Shown here one piece after another: positions 29,596 to 38,170 of a DNA stretch of 38,919 nt. The stretch lies in the NCBI GenBank assembly GCA_945892755.1, contig CAMDDO010000024.1:1-38919 (forward strand), given 5' to 3'. Both the position numbers and the translations under genes were made by a program. The notes under the pieces were generated by a model, which made no database searches, was not told where the DNA came from, and saw nothing but the letters and a program-made list of their open reading frames with translations. Position 1 is the stretch's first letter, and each line of letters starts with the position of its first letter. This stretch comes from Rhizobium sp. Q54. Its GTDB lineage: Bacteria; Pseudomonadota; Alphaproteobacteria; UBA828.

Positions 29596-30381
29596 ATGCG
29601 TTCACTCAGCATTTCAGCCACCGGCATGTTGGCCCAGCAGCTGAACGTCGAAGTCATTTCGAACAATATCGCCAATATGGCGACCACGGCGTTCAAGCGG
29701 CAACGGCCCGAATTCCAGGACATGCTCTATCAGCAGCAACGCCAGGTCGGCGCGCAATCGTCGGATGCCGGCACCTTGGTGCCCAACGGCGTGCAGCTCG
29801 GCACCGGCGTCAAGACCGCGTCGGTCTACCGCATCACCGAGCAAGGCAATCTAGTCTCGACCGGCAACCAGCTCGACGTCGCGATCCAGGGCCGCGGCTA
29901 TTTCCGCATCGACCTGCCAAGCGGCGACGTGGCCTTTACGCGCGCCGGCACGTTCGCGCGCAGCCCCGACGGACAGTTGGTCACGGTCGACGGCTACGTC
30001 GTCAACCCGGGCATCACCATTCCGATCGACGCCGTTACCACCTCGATCAACGCGACCGGCGAAGTCCAAGTCAAACTCGCCGGGCAGACGCAGCCTCAGA
30101 CCGTCGGCCAACTCGAACTCCACGGTTTCCCGAACGACGCCGGCCTCGAGTCGCTTGGTGACAATCTGTTCGTCGAGACCCCTTCGTCCGGTCAGGCGAT
30201 TACCGGCCTGCCTGGCGCCAACGGCTTCGGCACACTGCTTCAGGGTTTCCTCGAAACCTCGAACGTCAACGCGGTCTCGGAGATCACCAATCTGATCACG
30301 GCGCAGCGTGCCTTCGAATTGAACTCGAAAGTCATCACCGCATCGGACGAGATGCTCTCGACCATCAATCAGTTGCGTTAG
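29596..30381 (+). CDS. flgG: flagellar distal rod protein FlgG
   Basis: FlgG forms the distal rod. The 261-residue protein begins MRSLSISATGMLAQQLNVEVISNNIANMATTAFKRQRPEFQDMLYQ with the ANxxT-TxFK rod signature, has LDVAIQGRGYFRIDLPSGDVAFTRAG and the end SNVNAVSEITNLITAQRAFELNSKVI, all typical of FlgG. TTAGGGA lies about 10 bases before the ATG. It is the second gene of the flgFGAH operon. Confidence 0.96.
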   Translation: MRSLSISATGMLAQQLNVEVISNNIANMATTAFKRQRPEFQDMLYQQQRQVGAQSSDAGTLVPNGVQLGTGVKTASVYRITEQGNLVSTGNQLDVAIQGRGYFRIDLPSGDVAFTRAGTFARSPDGQLVTVDGYVVNPGITIPIDAVTTSINATGEVQVKLAGQTQPQTVGQLELHGFPNDAGLESLGDNLFVETPSSGQAITGLPGANGFGTLLQGFLETSNVNAVSEITNLITAQRAFELNSKVITASDEMLSTINQLR

Positions 30382-30393
30382 GACAGGCGTCTC

Positions 30394-31389
30394 ATGACGA
30401 ATTTTAGGACGTTCGCCCTCGCGGCCGCCGCCTTCGTCTTGTTCACGGCCGGCATTGTCGCGCAGGTTTTCGCTGCGACGGTCACGCTGCGGCCGGTGAT
30501 CAATGTTGAAGGCGAAACGGTACGACTTGGCGACCTGTTCGAGGGCATCGCGGGTGGTGCCGATATCGTGATCGCGGCGGCGCCACGGCCGGGTCAAAGC
30601 AACGTACTCGACGCCGCCACGCTGAAGCAATTGGCCCAACGCCACGGCCTTGAATGGCGCCCCTATGACGACGCGCAGAGCGCGACGATCACGCGGCTGT
30701 CGCGCGAAATCGACGGCAGCGAAATCGAGGCCTTGATGATCGAAGCGTTGTCCGAGCGCCTGCTTTCAAGCGATTTCGAGATCGAGCTGAGCAGCGCCTG
30801 GCCGTCCCTCGTGACCGCGATCGACGCCAATGAAGGACCCGAGCTCGTCGACCTCAAGCTCGACAACCGTTCGGGCCGCTTCACGGCACAGCTCGGCCTC
30901 GCGCGCGGCGCGCCGGCGGATCAGCTGATCAAAATCGCCGGACGTGTGGTCCGCACCGAGACCATCCCGGTTCCCAGCCGCTCGATCGCGGCCGGCGAAG
31001 TGATCGCCGAGGGCGATATCGATTGGCAGCGTTTCCGAGCCGACCGGCTTGGCCAAAATCCCGTGCTCAATGCCGAGGCGATTGTCGGCAAAGCGCCGCG
31101 CCGCGCCTTGCGTCCCGGTGTGCCGGTGCGGGCCAGCGAGCTCATGGTGCCTCTGGTGGTGCAGAAGGGCACGCCCGTGACGATGGTTTATATCGCGCCC
31201 GGCATCCACTTGAGCATGGTCGGCCGCGCGCTCGAGGGCGGCTTCGAGGGACAAATGATCAAGGTGCTCAACCCACAGAGCAAGCTTGTCAGCTACGGCG
31301 CCGTCGCGGCCGACGGCACGGTGCAAGTCACGAACGGCGCACCCGCCGGCCAAGCCGCGCTCGATTCAGTCGAGGGAGAAAGCTGGTGA
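30394..31389 (+). CDS. flgA: P-ring assembly chaperone FlgA
   Basis: FlgA is a periplasmic chaperone for FlgI P-ring assembly. The 331-residue protein has a signal peptide (about residues 1-28, AAAAFVLFTAGIVAQVFA), a divergent N-terminal half and the C-terminal SAF/FlgA domain (IPVPSRSIAAGEVIAEGDIDW; ALRPGVPVRASELMVP; TPVTMVYIAPGIHLSMVGRALE). At 331 residues it is longer than the E. coli form (about 220), as in many alphaproteobacteria. It lies 12 bases after flgG and overlaps flgH by four bases. Confidence 0.92.
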   Translation: MTNFRTFALAAAAFVLFTAGIVAQVFAATVTLRPVINVEGETVRLGDLFEGIAGGADIVIAAAPRPGQSNVLDAATLKQLAQRHGLEWRPYDDAQSATITRLSREIDGSEIEALMIEALSERLLSSDFEIELSSAWPSLVTAIDANEGPELVDLKLDNRSGRFTAQLGLARGAPADQLIKIAGRVVRTETIPVPSRSIAAGEVIAEGDIDWQRFRADRLGQNPVLNAEAIVGKAPRRALRPGVPVRASELMVPLVVQKGTPVTMVYIAPGIHLSMVGRALEGGFEGQMIKVLNPQSKLVSYGAVAADGTVQVTNGAPAGQAALDSVEGESW

Positions 31390-32147
31390 TCGGTACTGTT
31401 CGTCGCACATTTCCCGGGATGACCGCGCTCGCGTTGCTCGGCGTTGCGCTTTCCGGCTGCACCGCGTTGGATCGCCTGTCGCGCGTTGGTGAAGAACCCG
31501 ATCTCACGCCAATCGAAAACCCGATCCAACAAGCCGGCTATCAACCCGTCACCATGCCGATGCCGCGACCGGAACCGGCGCTCTATCAGCCGAATTCCCT
31601 GTGGCGCACCGGGGCCAAGGCCTTCTTCAAGGATCAGCGTGCCGCGAATGTCGGCGACGTGATGACGGTCAATATCGCGATCGAGGATCAGGCCTCGCTC
31701 GAGAACACCACCGAACGCAGCCGCACCACGACCGAAACCGATAGCGTTTCGTCGATCCTTGGCTACGAGCAATCGCTTGGCAAGATCCTGCCGGAAGCGA
31801 TCGACCCGACCAACCTGATCGACATCGACGGCTCGACCGAAAATAGCGGCGCGGGCACGATCGACCGCAGTGAGACGATCGAGCTCAAGATCGCCGCCGT
31901 GGTGACACAGGTTCTGCCCAACGGCAATCTGGTGATCCAAGGCCGGCAGGAAATTCGCGTGAATTTCGAGGTGCGCGAGCTTTACATCGCCGGCGTGGTC
32001 AGGCCGCAAGACATCAGCTCGTCCAACACCATCAACTACGACAAGATCGCCGAAGCGCGCGTCGCCTATGGCGGGCGCGGCATCATCAGCGACGTGCAGC
32101 AGCCGCGCCTCGGCACGCAAATCCTCGATATCGTCTACCCGTTCTAG
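31386..32147 (+). CDS. flgH: flagellar L-ring protein FlgH (lipoprotein)
   Basis: FlgH forms the L ring in the outer membrane. The GTG at 31386 overlaps the flgA stop (GTGA). The resulting 253-residue lipoprotein has a signal ending in the lipobox LSGC and the FlgH core (SLWRTGAKAFFKDQRAANVGDVMTV; TTETDSVSSILG; NLVIQGRQEIRVNFEVRELYIAGVVRP; ARVAYGGRGIISDVQQPRLG). The longer frame open to 31023 lies inside flgA and is not used. A bidirectional terminator follows at 32165. Confidence 0.95.
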   Translation: MIGTVRRTFPGMTALALLGVALSGCTALDRLSRVGEEPDLTPIENPIQQAGYQPVTMPMPRPEPALYQPNSLWRTGAKAFFKDQRAANVGDVMTVNIAIEDQASLENTTERSRTTTETDSVSSILGYEQSLGKILPEAIDPTNLIDIDGSTENSGAGTIDRSETIELKIAAVVTQVLPNGNLVIQGRQEIRVNFEVRELYIAGVVRPQDISSSNTINYDKIAEARVAYGGRGIISDVQQPRLGTQILDIVYPF

Positions 32148-32164
32148 GCGACTGGCTCTTGCAG

Positions 32165-32199
32165 GAAAAAGCGCCGGTTCAAGCCGCCGCTTTTTCTTT
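32165..32199. terminator. bidirectional intrinsic terminator between flgH and dksA
   Basis: GAAAAAGCG (32165-32173) pairs perfectly with CGCTTTTTC (32188-32196), with CGG/CCG pairing inside the loop. A T-run ends the stem on the plus strand and the complementary A-run gives a T-run on the minus strand, so it can stop both converging transcripts. Confidence 0.8.
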
Positions 32200-32218
32200 G
32201 AGCCGCTCGAGGCCGCAA

Positions 32219-32662
32219 TTACTCGTCCCGGTGCGTGCGCTCGTGACGCTCGTGTCGCTCCTGCGCCTCGATCGACAAGGTCGCGATCGGGCGAGCATCG
32301 AGGCGCTTAATCCCGATCGGTTCGCCGGTCTCCTCGCAATAGCCGTAGGAACCGTCTTCGATTCGCTCCAACGCGGCGTCGATCTTGGAGATCAGTTTGC
32401 GCGCCCGATCCCGCGTCCTCAGCTCGACGGCCCGCTCGGTCTCGGTCGCGGCCCGATCCGCGATGTCCGGCTCGGCCACGGTTTCATTCTTGAGTTTTTG
32501 CAGAGTGTCGCCGGTGTCCATAAGCAATTCGCCCCGCCAATCCAGCAAATTCTGGCGGAAGTATTCCCGCATACGCGGGTTCATGAACGGCTCTTTCTCG
32601 GTCGGCCGATAGCCGCGAGCAAGCCGAGGCGATTTGGTGGACTTTGTCGTTCGCCGCGCCAC
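32219..32662 (-). CDS. dksA: RNA-polymerase-binding transcription factor DksA
   Basis: DksA enters the RNA polymerase secondary channel and works with ppGpp. The 147-residue protein has the coiled coil with the DxxDxA tip (DIADRA) and the C-terminal globular domain. Its zinc-finger region reads YGYCEETGEPIGIKRL and later LSIEAQ, so only one of the four cysteines of the E. coli type remains, as known for alphaproteobacterial DksA. The GTG at 32662 has AAGGAG ten bases upstream, better than any ATG; the frame open to 32725 is not used. It follows fliX and converges on flgH, a setting conserved in alphaproteobacteria. Confidence 0.93.
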   Translation of the reverse strand: MARRTTKSTKSPRLARGYRPTEKEPFMNPRMREYFRQNLLDWRGELLMDTGDTLQKLKNETVAEPDIADRAATETERAVELRTRDRARKLISKIDAALERIEDGSYGYCEETGEPIGIKRLDARPIATLSIEAQERHERHERTHRDE

Positions 32663-32794
32663 GGCGCAGGGACTCCTTGTTGGAGAGCGGCCGCGGAGTA
32701 TAGGGAAGCCGCCTGCCCGTCGCAACAGCCACGCGCAACCGCGGCAGGTTCTCGGGCGAGGCCGTAATTCTACATTATTTCAATTAGATAGATA

Positions 32795-33223
32795 TTATCT
32801 TTGAGGGCCGGTGTCGTCGTCGAATTTGGCCAGCTCAACCAGGGCGCGAAGTTCGATCTCGGCGATCACGTCGTCGAGCTTGGGATCAGTGCCTTCGCCC
32901 CGAGTGCGCCGCAGCTCGGCTGCGAGCGCGCGCAAGGTGTGGCGCGGAATTCCTTCGGTCAGCAGTCCGAGCCGAATCTCGTCGAGACGATCGAGCAGCG
33001 AGCGGCCCCGATTGAGACCGCGTGATCGGCCTTGGGTGGCGTCCTCCGCACCCTGCAAAGCGAGGAGCGCCGAGACCGAGGCGAGCGGGGCCGTTCCGCT
33101 CAGCGCCGCGCCCGTCGTGCTCGCACCGGTATCGATCGAAAAACGGCCAGCCGGCGCAGCCGCGCCGCGCCGCGCCGCTTGTCCTGTAGTGGACCGGATA
33201 GGTCCATTCGATTCGATTTTCAT
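32795..33223 (-). CDS. fliX: flagellar assembly regulator FliX
   Basis: FliX is the class II assembly checkpoint protein that tells FlbD whether the basal body is complete. The 142-residue sequence has the short N-terminus (MKIESNGPIRSTTG), a variable Ala/Ser/Gly-rich stretch and the conserved C-terminal helical region (GRSLLDRLDEIRLGLLTEGIPRHTLRALAAELR, then DPKLDDVIAEIELRALVELAKFD). It is divergent from flgI, the order seen in Caulobacter, and 132 bases upstream of dksA. Its presence implies a FlbD/sigma-54 flagellar hierarchy. Confidence 0.92.
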   Translation of the reverse strand: MKIESNGPIRSTTGQAARRGAAAPAGRFSIDTGASTTGAALSGTAPLASVSALLALQGAEDATQGRSRGLNRGRSLLDRLDEIRLGLLTEGIPRHTLRALAAELRRTRGEGTDPKLDDVIAEIELRALVELAKFDDDTGPQR

Positions 33224-33433
33224 GATCTTGGCGGCCCGCCTTCATGGTCGGTACGTCTCGCCCGAAGCATGGCGCCGGCGGCTTAATAATGCGTGAAACA
33301 GCGGCCGGACCGGCGCGCCGCCACGGCAGGTCTTGCCAGGTCGCGGCAAACATTGCCGCTGCGCTCTGCCGCCGCCTCGCCCGCCGAACTTTGGCCCTCT
33401 TGTTGGATCAAGACCTTAGCGGCGCGCCGTGAC

Positions 33434-33449
33434 TGGCACGCCGCTCGCA
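33434..33449 (+). promoter_or_regulatory. sigma-54 promoter of flgI-flgJ-flgN-flgK-flgL-fliW
   Basis: TGGCACGCCGCTCGCA has the exact GG-N10-GC spacing and shares TGGCACGC with the flgF promoter at 28772. A start near 33461 gives a leader of about 27 bases to flgI. It supports a single sigma-54-driven transcript for the rightward set. Confidence 0.78.
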
Positions 33450-33487
33450 CAGTGTATCTCGGTTAGGTCCGCCTTCAGAGGTCGAGG

Positions 33488-34663
33488 ATGCTCCGAATGT
33501 CGTTCAGGCTTACCAGGAGATTTGTCGCACGACTTGGGTCGATGGGCTTCGGCGCGTTGATTGCCGCCGGGATGATTTTCGCGCTCGCCGGACAGGCAAC
33601 CCCCGCCGCCGCCGCCTCGCGCATCAAGGACATCGCCGATTTCGAAGGCGTCCGGGAAAACCTATTGATCGGTTACGGCCTCGTGGTCGGGCTGAACGGC
33701 ACGGGCGACCGGCTCGCCAATGCGCCCTTCACGCAACAAAGCCTGGTCAGCATGCTGGAGCGGCTCGGCGTCAATACGCGCGACGCCAATCTCAACACGC
33801 GCAACGTGGCCGCCGTCATGGTTACCGCGACGCTGCCGCCCTTCGCGCGCCATGGTGGGCGGATCGACGTGACCACCAGCGCGCTCGGCGACGCCACCAA
33901 TTTGTTGGGCGGAATGTTGCTGGTCACGCCCCTGCTCGGTGCCGACGGCGAGGTCTACGCGGTCGCCCAGGGCCAGCTTGTGGTCGGTGGCTTCAGCGCC
34001 GGAGGTCAATCCGGCTCATCGGTCACCAAGGGCGTCCCGACCGGCGCACGCATTCCGAGCGGGGCGATCATCGAACGCGAGATCGGCTTCGAGCTCGGCC
34101 AGCTCCAAACCGCGCATATCTCGCTGCGCAATCCCGATTTCACGACCGCGCGCCGGGTCGCCGATGCGATCAATGCGCATCTCGGCGGGCAGAGCGCCCA
34201 TCCGACCGATTCCGGCACCGTGCTACTGGCGATTCCCGAGAAGTACCAGGACTCGACGGCTGCCTTGTTCACCGAGGTCGAACAGCTTCTGATCGAACCC
34301 GATACCAGCGCCCGCATCGTGATCGACGAAACCTCGGGCGTCATCGTCATGGGGCAGCACGTCCGCATCAGCACGGTCGCGATCGCCCATGGCAATTTGA
34401 CCATCCGGATTTCGGAAGCGCCGCAGGTCTCACAGCCGGGCGCGCTCGCGCCGACCAGCGCCGCGACCACGACGGTCGATCGCTCCAATGTTGAGGTCGA
34501 CGAGGACGGCGAAAAGCGCACCGCCGTCATGCCGGCCGGCATCAGCATCCAGGAACTTGTCGGAGGTCTGAACGCGCTCGGCATCGGGCCGCGCGACTTG
34601 ATCAACATCCTTCAGACCATCAAGGCGGCGGGCGCCCTGCAAGCCGACATTCTGGTGATGTGA
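33488..34663 (+). CDS. flgI: flagellar P-ring protein FlgI
   Basis: FlgI forms the periplasmic P ring around the rod. The 391-residue protein has a signal peptide ending near AAAAS, then RIKDIADFEGVRENLLIGYGLVVGLNGTGD, VAAVMVTATLPPFAR, TPLLGADGEVYAVAQGQLVVGGF and NALGIGPRDLINILQTIKAAGAL, all typical of FlgI. ATGs at 33488 and 33497 are both possible; the second has GAGG nine bases upstream. It shares one base with the start of flgJ. Confidence 0.96.
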   Translation: MLRMSFRLTRRFVARLGSMGFGALIAAGMIFALAGQATPAAAASRIKDIADFEGVRENLLIGYGLVVGLNGTGDRLANAPFTQQSLVSMLERLGVNTRDANLNTRNVAAVMVTATLPPFARHGGRIDVTTSALGDATNLLGGMLLVTPLLGADGEVYAVAQGQLVVGGFSAGGQSGSSVTKGVPTGARIPSGAIIEREIGFELGQLQTAHISLRNPDFTTARRVADAINAHLGGQSAHPTDSGTVLLAIPEKYQDSTAALFTEVEQLLIEPDTSARIVIDETSGVIVMGQHVRISTVAIAHGNLTIRISEAPQVSQPGALAPTSAATTTVDRSNVEVDEDGEKRTAVMPAGISIQELVGGLNALGIGPRDLINILQTIKAAGALQADILVM

Positions 34664-34965
34664 TGGGCAGCGCCGTCGATAGCCTGACCGCCGCGCGGGC
34701 CTACGCCCCGGCAAAGCCCGAGCCCCTCAGCAGCGCCAAAGCGCGCGAGGTCGCCGAGGAATTCGAGGCGTTTTTCATCTCGACGATGCTCGAAACCATG
34801 TCGAGCGGCATCGAGGTCGATCCGGCGTTCGGCGGCGGGCATGGCGAGCAGGTCTTCCGCTCGATGTTGAATGACGAATACGCGCGCACCTTCGCGCGGG
34901 CCGGCGGGATCGGTGTCGCCGACGCCGTGCACCGCGAAATGATGCGTCTTCAGGAGGTCAAATGA
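34663..34965 (+). CDS. flgJ: rod-binding protein FlgJ (N-terminal domain only)
   Basis: FlgJ caps the growing rod. The 100-residue protein matches only the rod-binding half: AREVAEEFEAFFISTMLETMSSGI, then GGGHGEQVFRSMLNDEYARTFARAGGIGVADAV. The muramidase half of the enterobacterial protein is absent; this single-domain form is normal in alphaproteobacteria, so the gene is not truncated. The ATG at 34663 shares its A with the flgI stop (TGATG). It overlaps the flgN-like gene by four bases. Confidence 0.92.
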   Translation: MGSAVDSLTAARAYAPAKPEPLSSAKAREVAEEFEAFFISTMLETMSSGIEVDPAFGGGHGEQVFRSMLNDEYARTFARAGGIGVADAVHREMMRLQEVK

Positions 34966-35420
34966 CCACAGCCACCGAAACGATCGACCCGGGCGAAGTC
35001 CGGGCACTCATCGGGGTAAGCCGCCGGTTGATCGATCTCGCCACGGCCGAGCTGGTCGCGCTGCGCGCTATGCGGCCGAAGGACCTCGCGCCAATCATCA
35101 TCGAAAAAACCGAGCTTACAGGCCAGTACGAGACCAGGCTTCGCTCGCTCAAGCAACGCAAGGCCGCGCTCAAGAGACTCGAGCCGAAGCTGCTGGCCGA
35201 CCTTAAGAATACAACCACGACCCTGAACACGATCCTGGCCGATAGCAGCCAAGCGCTCAACGCGGCACGCGCGGTCAACGCGAAGCTGATCAAGTTGATC
35301 GCCGATGAAGTGTCGCGCCAGCGCAATCCGGCCAGCGCCTACACGCGCGAGGCTCGCGTCGAGCGTGTCGGCCGCGGCGCCCGCGTGGCCGGCCCGATTC
35401 AATTCGACGAACGCGCATAG
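34962..35420 (+). CDS. FlgN-like flagellar export chaperone
   Basis: The 152-residue, all-helical protein sits exactly where the hook-junction chaperone FlgN is expected, between flgJ and flgK (four-base overlap with flgJ, 17 bases to flgK). It has a helical pattern with a heptad-rich centre (APIIIEKTELTGQYETRLRSLKQRKAALKRLEPKLL) and a C-terminal NPASAYTREARVERVGRG. FlgN proteins are poorly conserved, so the call rests on length, helicity and position. It should hold FlgK and FlgL in the cytoplasm before export. Confidence 0.78.
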   Translation: MTTATETIDPGEVRALIGVSRRLIDLATAELVALRAMRPKDLAPIIIEKTELTGQYETRLRSLKQRKAALKRLEPKLLADLKNTTTTLNTILADSSQALNAARAVNAKLIKLIADEVSRQRNPASAYTREARVERVGRGARVAGPIQFDERA

Positions 35421-35437
35421 CCGAGCGAGCGCCCCCC

Positions 35438-37228
35438 ATGTCACTCGCCATCGCAATGAACAACGCGCTTTCCGGTCTTGCCGCGAGCCAGCAAGGGCTG
35501 GCCGTCATTTCGCAGAACGTCGCCAACGCAAATACCGAAGGCTATTCGCGGAAGCTTGCCAACCAGTCCACCGTGATCATCGGCGGCGTCGGCAGCGGCG
35601 TCCGCATCGACGACATCACGCGCCTGGTTGATGGCTTCCTAGCCGCTGAGTCGCGCGTGGCGGCGAGCGAGAACGGCCGGGCCAAGGCACTGGCCCAGGT
35701 CCATGCCTTGGCGCAGAACATGTTTGGCGCGCCGGGCAATAATCTTTCGGTGGCCGATGACCTGGCACGCTTCAACAACTCGCTCGAGGCGCTTGCCAAC
35801 AATCCTGAGAACGCCGGCATCCGCCTCAACGCGATCAACGCGGCGAAGCGCCTTGCCGAGAATGTCCGCGATCTTGCCGATAGCGCCCAGTCGATCCGAC
35901 GCGAGGCCGATCAGCAGATTGATGCCGCGGTTGATCGCATGAACCAACGGATCCTGAGTATCGATGAGTTCAATGATCAAATCTCGCGCGGCATCGCCAA
36001 TAACCTGCCAATTGTCGATCTCCAAGATCAGCGCGATCTCGCCTTGCGCCAGCTCGCGGACGAGATCGACGTTCAAACCTTCACGCGAGCGGATGGTCGC
36101 ATGGCGGTCCTGACCGGCTATGGCGTGGAGTTGGTCGGTGACCAGGCGACCTTGGTCACCTACAGCCCGGCCTCGTCGGTCGAGCCCGCGACGGTTTTCG
36201 GCGAAATCACGGTTTGGCCGCTCAACGAAGAGGGCGACATCATCGGGAGCGGCGCGGACATCGTGACCGCGGGCGCCAGCCCGGCGATTACCACCACGCT
36301 TACCGGCGGGCGCGTCGCGGGCCTGCTTCAGGCGCGCGACGAAGACATGGCTGATTTCGCGCTTCAGGTCGAAGCCTTCGCCACGATGCTGCGCGACGAA
36401 GTAAACGCGCTGCACAACCAAGGCACCGCCGCACCAACCCCACGCACCCTGACCGGCACACAAGTGGTCGCCGGAACCGACGTTTTTCAGGCTACGGGCA
36501 CGGTGCGGGTCGCGGTCACCGATCGGGCCGGAGCGTTGATTGACTCCGTCGACGTCGACCTGACCGCACTCGGCGCGGTCACCGTCAACGCTGTCATCAC
36601 GGCGATCAATACTGGCCTCGCCGGAAACGCGACCGCGAGTATCTCCACGGATGGGGAACTCACCATCACGGCAACATCGGCCGCGCATGGCGTCGCCATC
36701 AACGATATCGGCACCGAGGAAGCCGTCACGGAGCGCGGCTTTTCGCATTATTTCGGCTTGAACGATCTGTTCACCGGCAGTAGTGCCGCGGATTTCGAGG
36801 TCAATGCCGACTTTGCCGCCAACCCTGCCCGGTTCGCCGCCGCGCGACTCAGCACGACGGCGCTGGTTGGTGAAGGCGCGGTGGCCGTGGGCGATAACCG
36901 CAACGCACAAGCGCTCGCCGAGCTCTCGGCGACGACATTCGATTTCGATGCCACGGGTGGGCTCGGTGCGCAGCGATCGAGCCTCGGAAACTATGCGGCG
37001 GTCATCATCGCGCTGAGCGCCACACGCGCGACGGCCGCGAACGACAATGCCGAACAGAAAGGGCTCATCTTCGAAAACGTTCAGAACCGCCTGGACGCGC
37101 AAACCGGCGTCAACGTCGACGAAGAGCTCGCCATCATGGTGGTGTACCAGAACGCCTTCGTGATGGCGGCGCGCGTCCTCAGGGCCGCGTCTGAATTGCT
37201 CGACACGCTGAACGACATGATTCGCTAG
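35438..37228 (+). CDS. flgK: flagellar hook-associated protein 1 FlgK
   Basis: FlgK is the first hook-filament junction protein. The 596-residue protein starts MSLAIAMNNALSGLAASQQGLAVISQNVANANTEGYSRK, the typical FlgK export and coiled-coil start, has LEALANNPENAGIRLNAINAAKRLAENVRDL and the central ISRGIANNLPIVDLQDQRDLALRQLADEIDV, and ends with the helical NVDEELAIMVVYQNAFVMAARVLRAASELLDTL. The Ala/Thr-rich middle is the exposed variable domain. It is followed by flgL after 11 bases. Confidence 0.96.
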   Translation: MSLAIAMNNALSGLAASQQGLAVISQNVANANTEGYSRKLANQSTVIIGGVGSGVRIDDITRLVDGFLAAESRVAASENGRAKALAQVHALAQNMFGAPGNNLSVADDLARFNNSLEALANNPENAGIRLNAINAAKRLAENVRDLADSAQSIRREADQQIDAAVDRMNQRILSIDEFNDQISRGIANNLPIVDLQDQRDLALRQLADEIDVQTFTRADGRMAVLTGYGVELVGDQATLVTYSPASSVEPATVFGEITVWPLNEEGDIIGSGADIVTAGASPAITTTLTGGRVAGLLQARDEDMADFALQVEAFATMLRDEVNALHNQGTAAPTPRTLTGTQVVAGTDVFQATGTVRVAVTDRAGALIDSVDVDLTALGAVTVNAVITAINTGLAGNATASISTDGELTITATSAAHGVAINDIGTEEAVTERGFSHYFGLNDLFTGSSAADFEVNADFAANPARFAAARLSTTALVGEGAVAVGDNRNAQALAELSATTFDFDATGGLGAQRSSLGNYAAVIIALSATRATAANDNAEQKGLIFENVQNRLDAQTGVNVDEELAIMVVYQNAFVMAARVLRAASELLDTLNDMIR

Positions 37229-37239
37229 GAGAGGTCTCG

Positions 37240-38142
37240 ATGACACGTGTCTCAACCTTCGCTCAGCACGAGCTCATTCGGCAGACCGTCGTCCGCACCC
37301 AGGAGAGGATTTATACTCGCCAGGCGCAGATCGCGAGCGGCAAGGAAGCGTCGGCCTTTGCTGCCGTGTCGAAAGACGCCAGCCAGCTCCTCAGCCTCAA
37401 ATCCGCTTCTGTTCGCGCCGATTCTTTCGTTAACCAGAACAACCAGATCGAAGCGCGCCTGCAGATCGCCGACGGGGCGCTCGCCGGCATGACCGATCTC
37501 GCAAGCACGGTGAAGGCGAAGATCATCCAGCGCCTGAACGACGCCTCGGGCACGGCCGGCGTGCTCGATCAGGACGCCGCGAACATGCTGAACTCGCTGG
37601 TCGGCCTGCTCGGCACGCAGGTCGCCGGCCGCTTCCTGTTTGGCGGCGCGCAAACCGACGTCGCGCCGATCGCCGATCCCGTGCCGGATCCAACCACGTT
37701 CGGCATCGCCGATGACACCTATTATCTTGGCGATAGCACCGAGCTGACGGCACGCGTTTCCGAGACTCAGGAAGTCACCATCGGCATCGCGGGCAATCGC
37801 CTGGGCTTCCAGCAGTTGATCGGCGCCCTCAAGGCAGCGATCGAGGGCCACAACACCGACAGCAACGCCATGCTTGAATCCGCGCTCGAGCTCGCGACCG
37901 GCGCGATCGGTGAAATCAACGCCTATCGCGCGGAGATCGGCTTTGCCGCCAACGCGGTATCCCGTGCGACCGCATCGCACGAAGATTTTCGACTTTATGC
38001 CGACCAGATCGTCAGCCAAATCGAGAATGTCGACGTGCCATCCGCTGTCGCAGCGCTCGCCGCCGATGAAACCGCTCTTCAAGCGTCTTTCATGATCATC
38101 GGCCGTCTGAGCTCGCTCTCGCTCGCCGATTACCTCCCCTAA
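37240..38142 (+). CDS. flgL: flagellar hook-associated protein 3 FlgL
   Basis: FlgL is the second junction protein and shares the flagellin fold. The 300-residue protein has the N-terminal helix (MTRVSTFAQHELIRQTVVRTQERIYTRQAQIASGKEASAFAAVSKDA) with Q-x-Q-I-A-S-G-K, a central variable domain, and the C-terminal helix (ETALQASFMIIGRLSSLSLADYLP). AGGAGAGG lies six bases before the ATG. It could in principle be a flagellin, but the length, position after flgK and LADYL end fit FlgL. Confidence 0.92.
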   Translation: MTRVSTFAQHELIRQTVVRTQERIYTRQAQIASGKEASAFAAVSKDASQLLSLKSASVRADSFVNQNNQIEARLQIADGALAGMTDLASTVKAKIIQRLNDASGTAGVLDQDAANMLNSLVGLLGTQVAGRFLFGGAQTDVAPIADPVPDPTTFGIADDTYYLGDSTELTARVSETQEVTIGIAGNRLGFQQLIGALKAAIEGHNTDSNAMLESALELATGAIGEINAYRAEIGFAANAVSRATASHEDFRLYADQIVSQIENVDVPSAVAALAADETALQASFMIIGRLSSLSLADYLP

Positions 38143-38170
38143 CCCCAGCCCCCGACAAGGACTGATCATC

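Noticed and set aside
31023-31385. N-terminal extension of FlgH through flgA
   Set aside because: The lipoprotein signal needs a start near 31386 and the upstream part is flgA in another frame.
34663-34965. flgJ as a truncated gene
   Set aside because: The missing muramidase half is normal for alphaproteobacteria and the gene overlaps both neighbours cleanly.
35639-37255. 538-residue open frame antisense to flgK
   Set aside because: It is the shadow of a GC-rich gene: rich in Arg, Gly, Asp and His, without recognisable motif, and flgK is certain.
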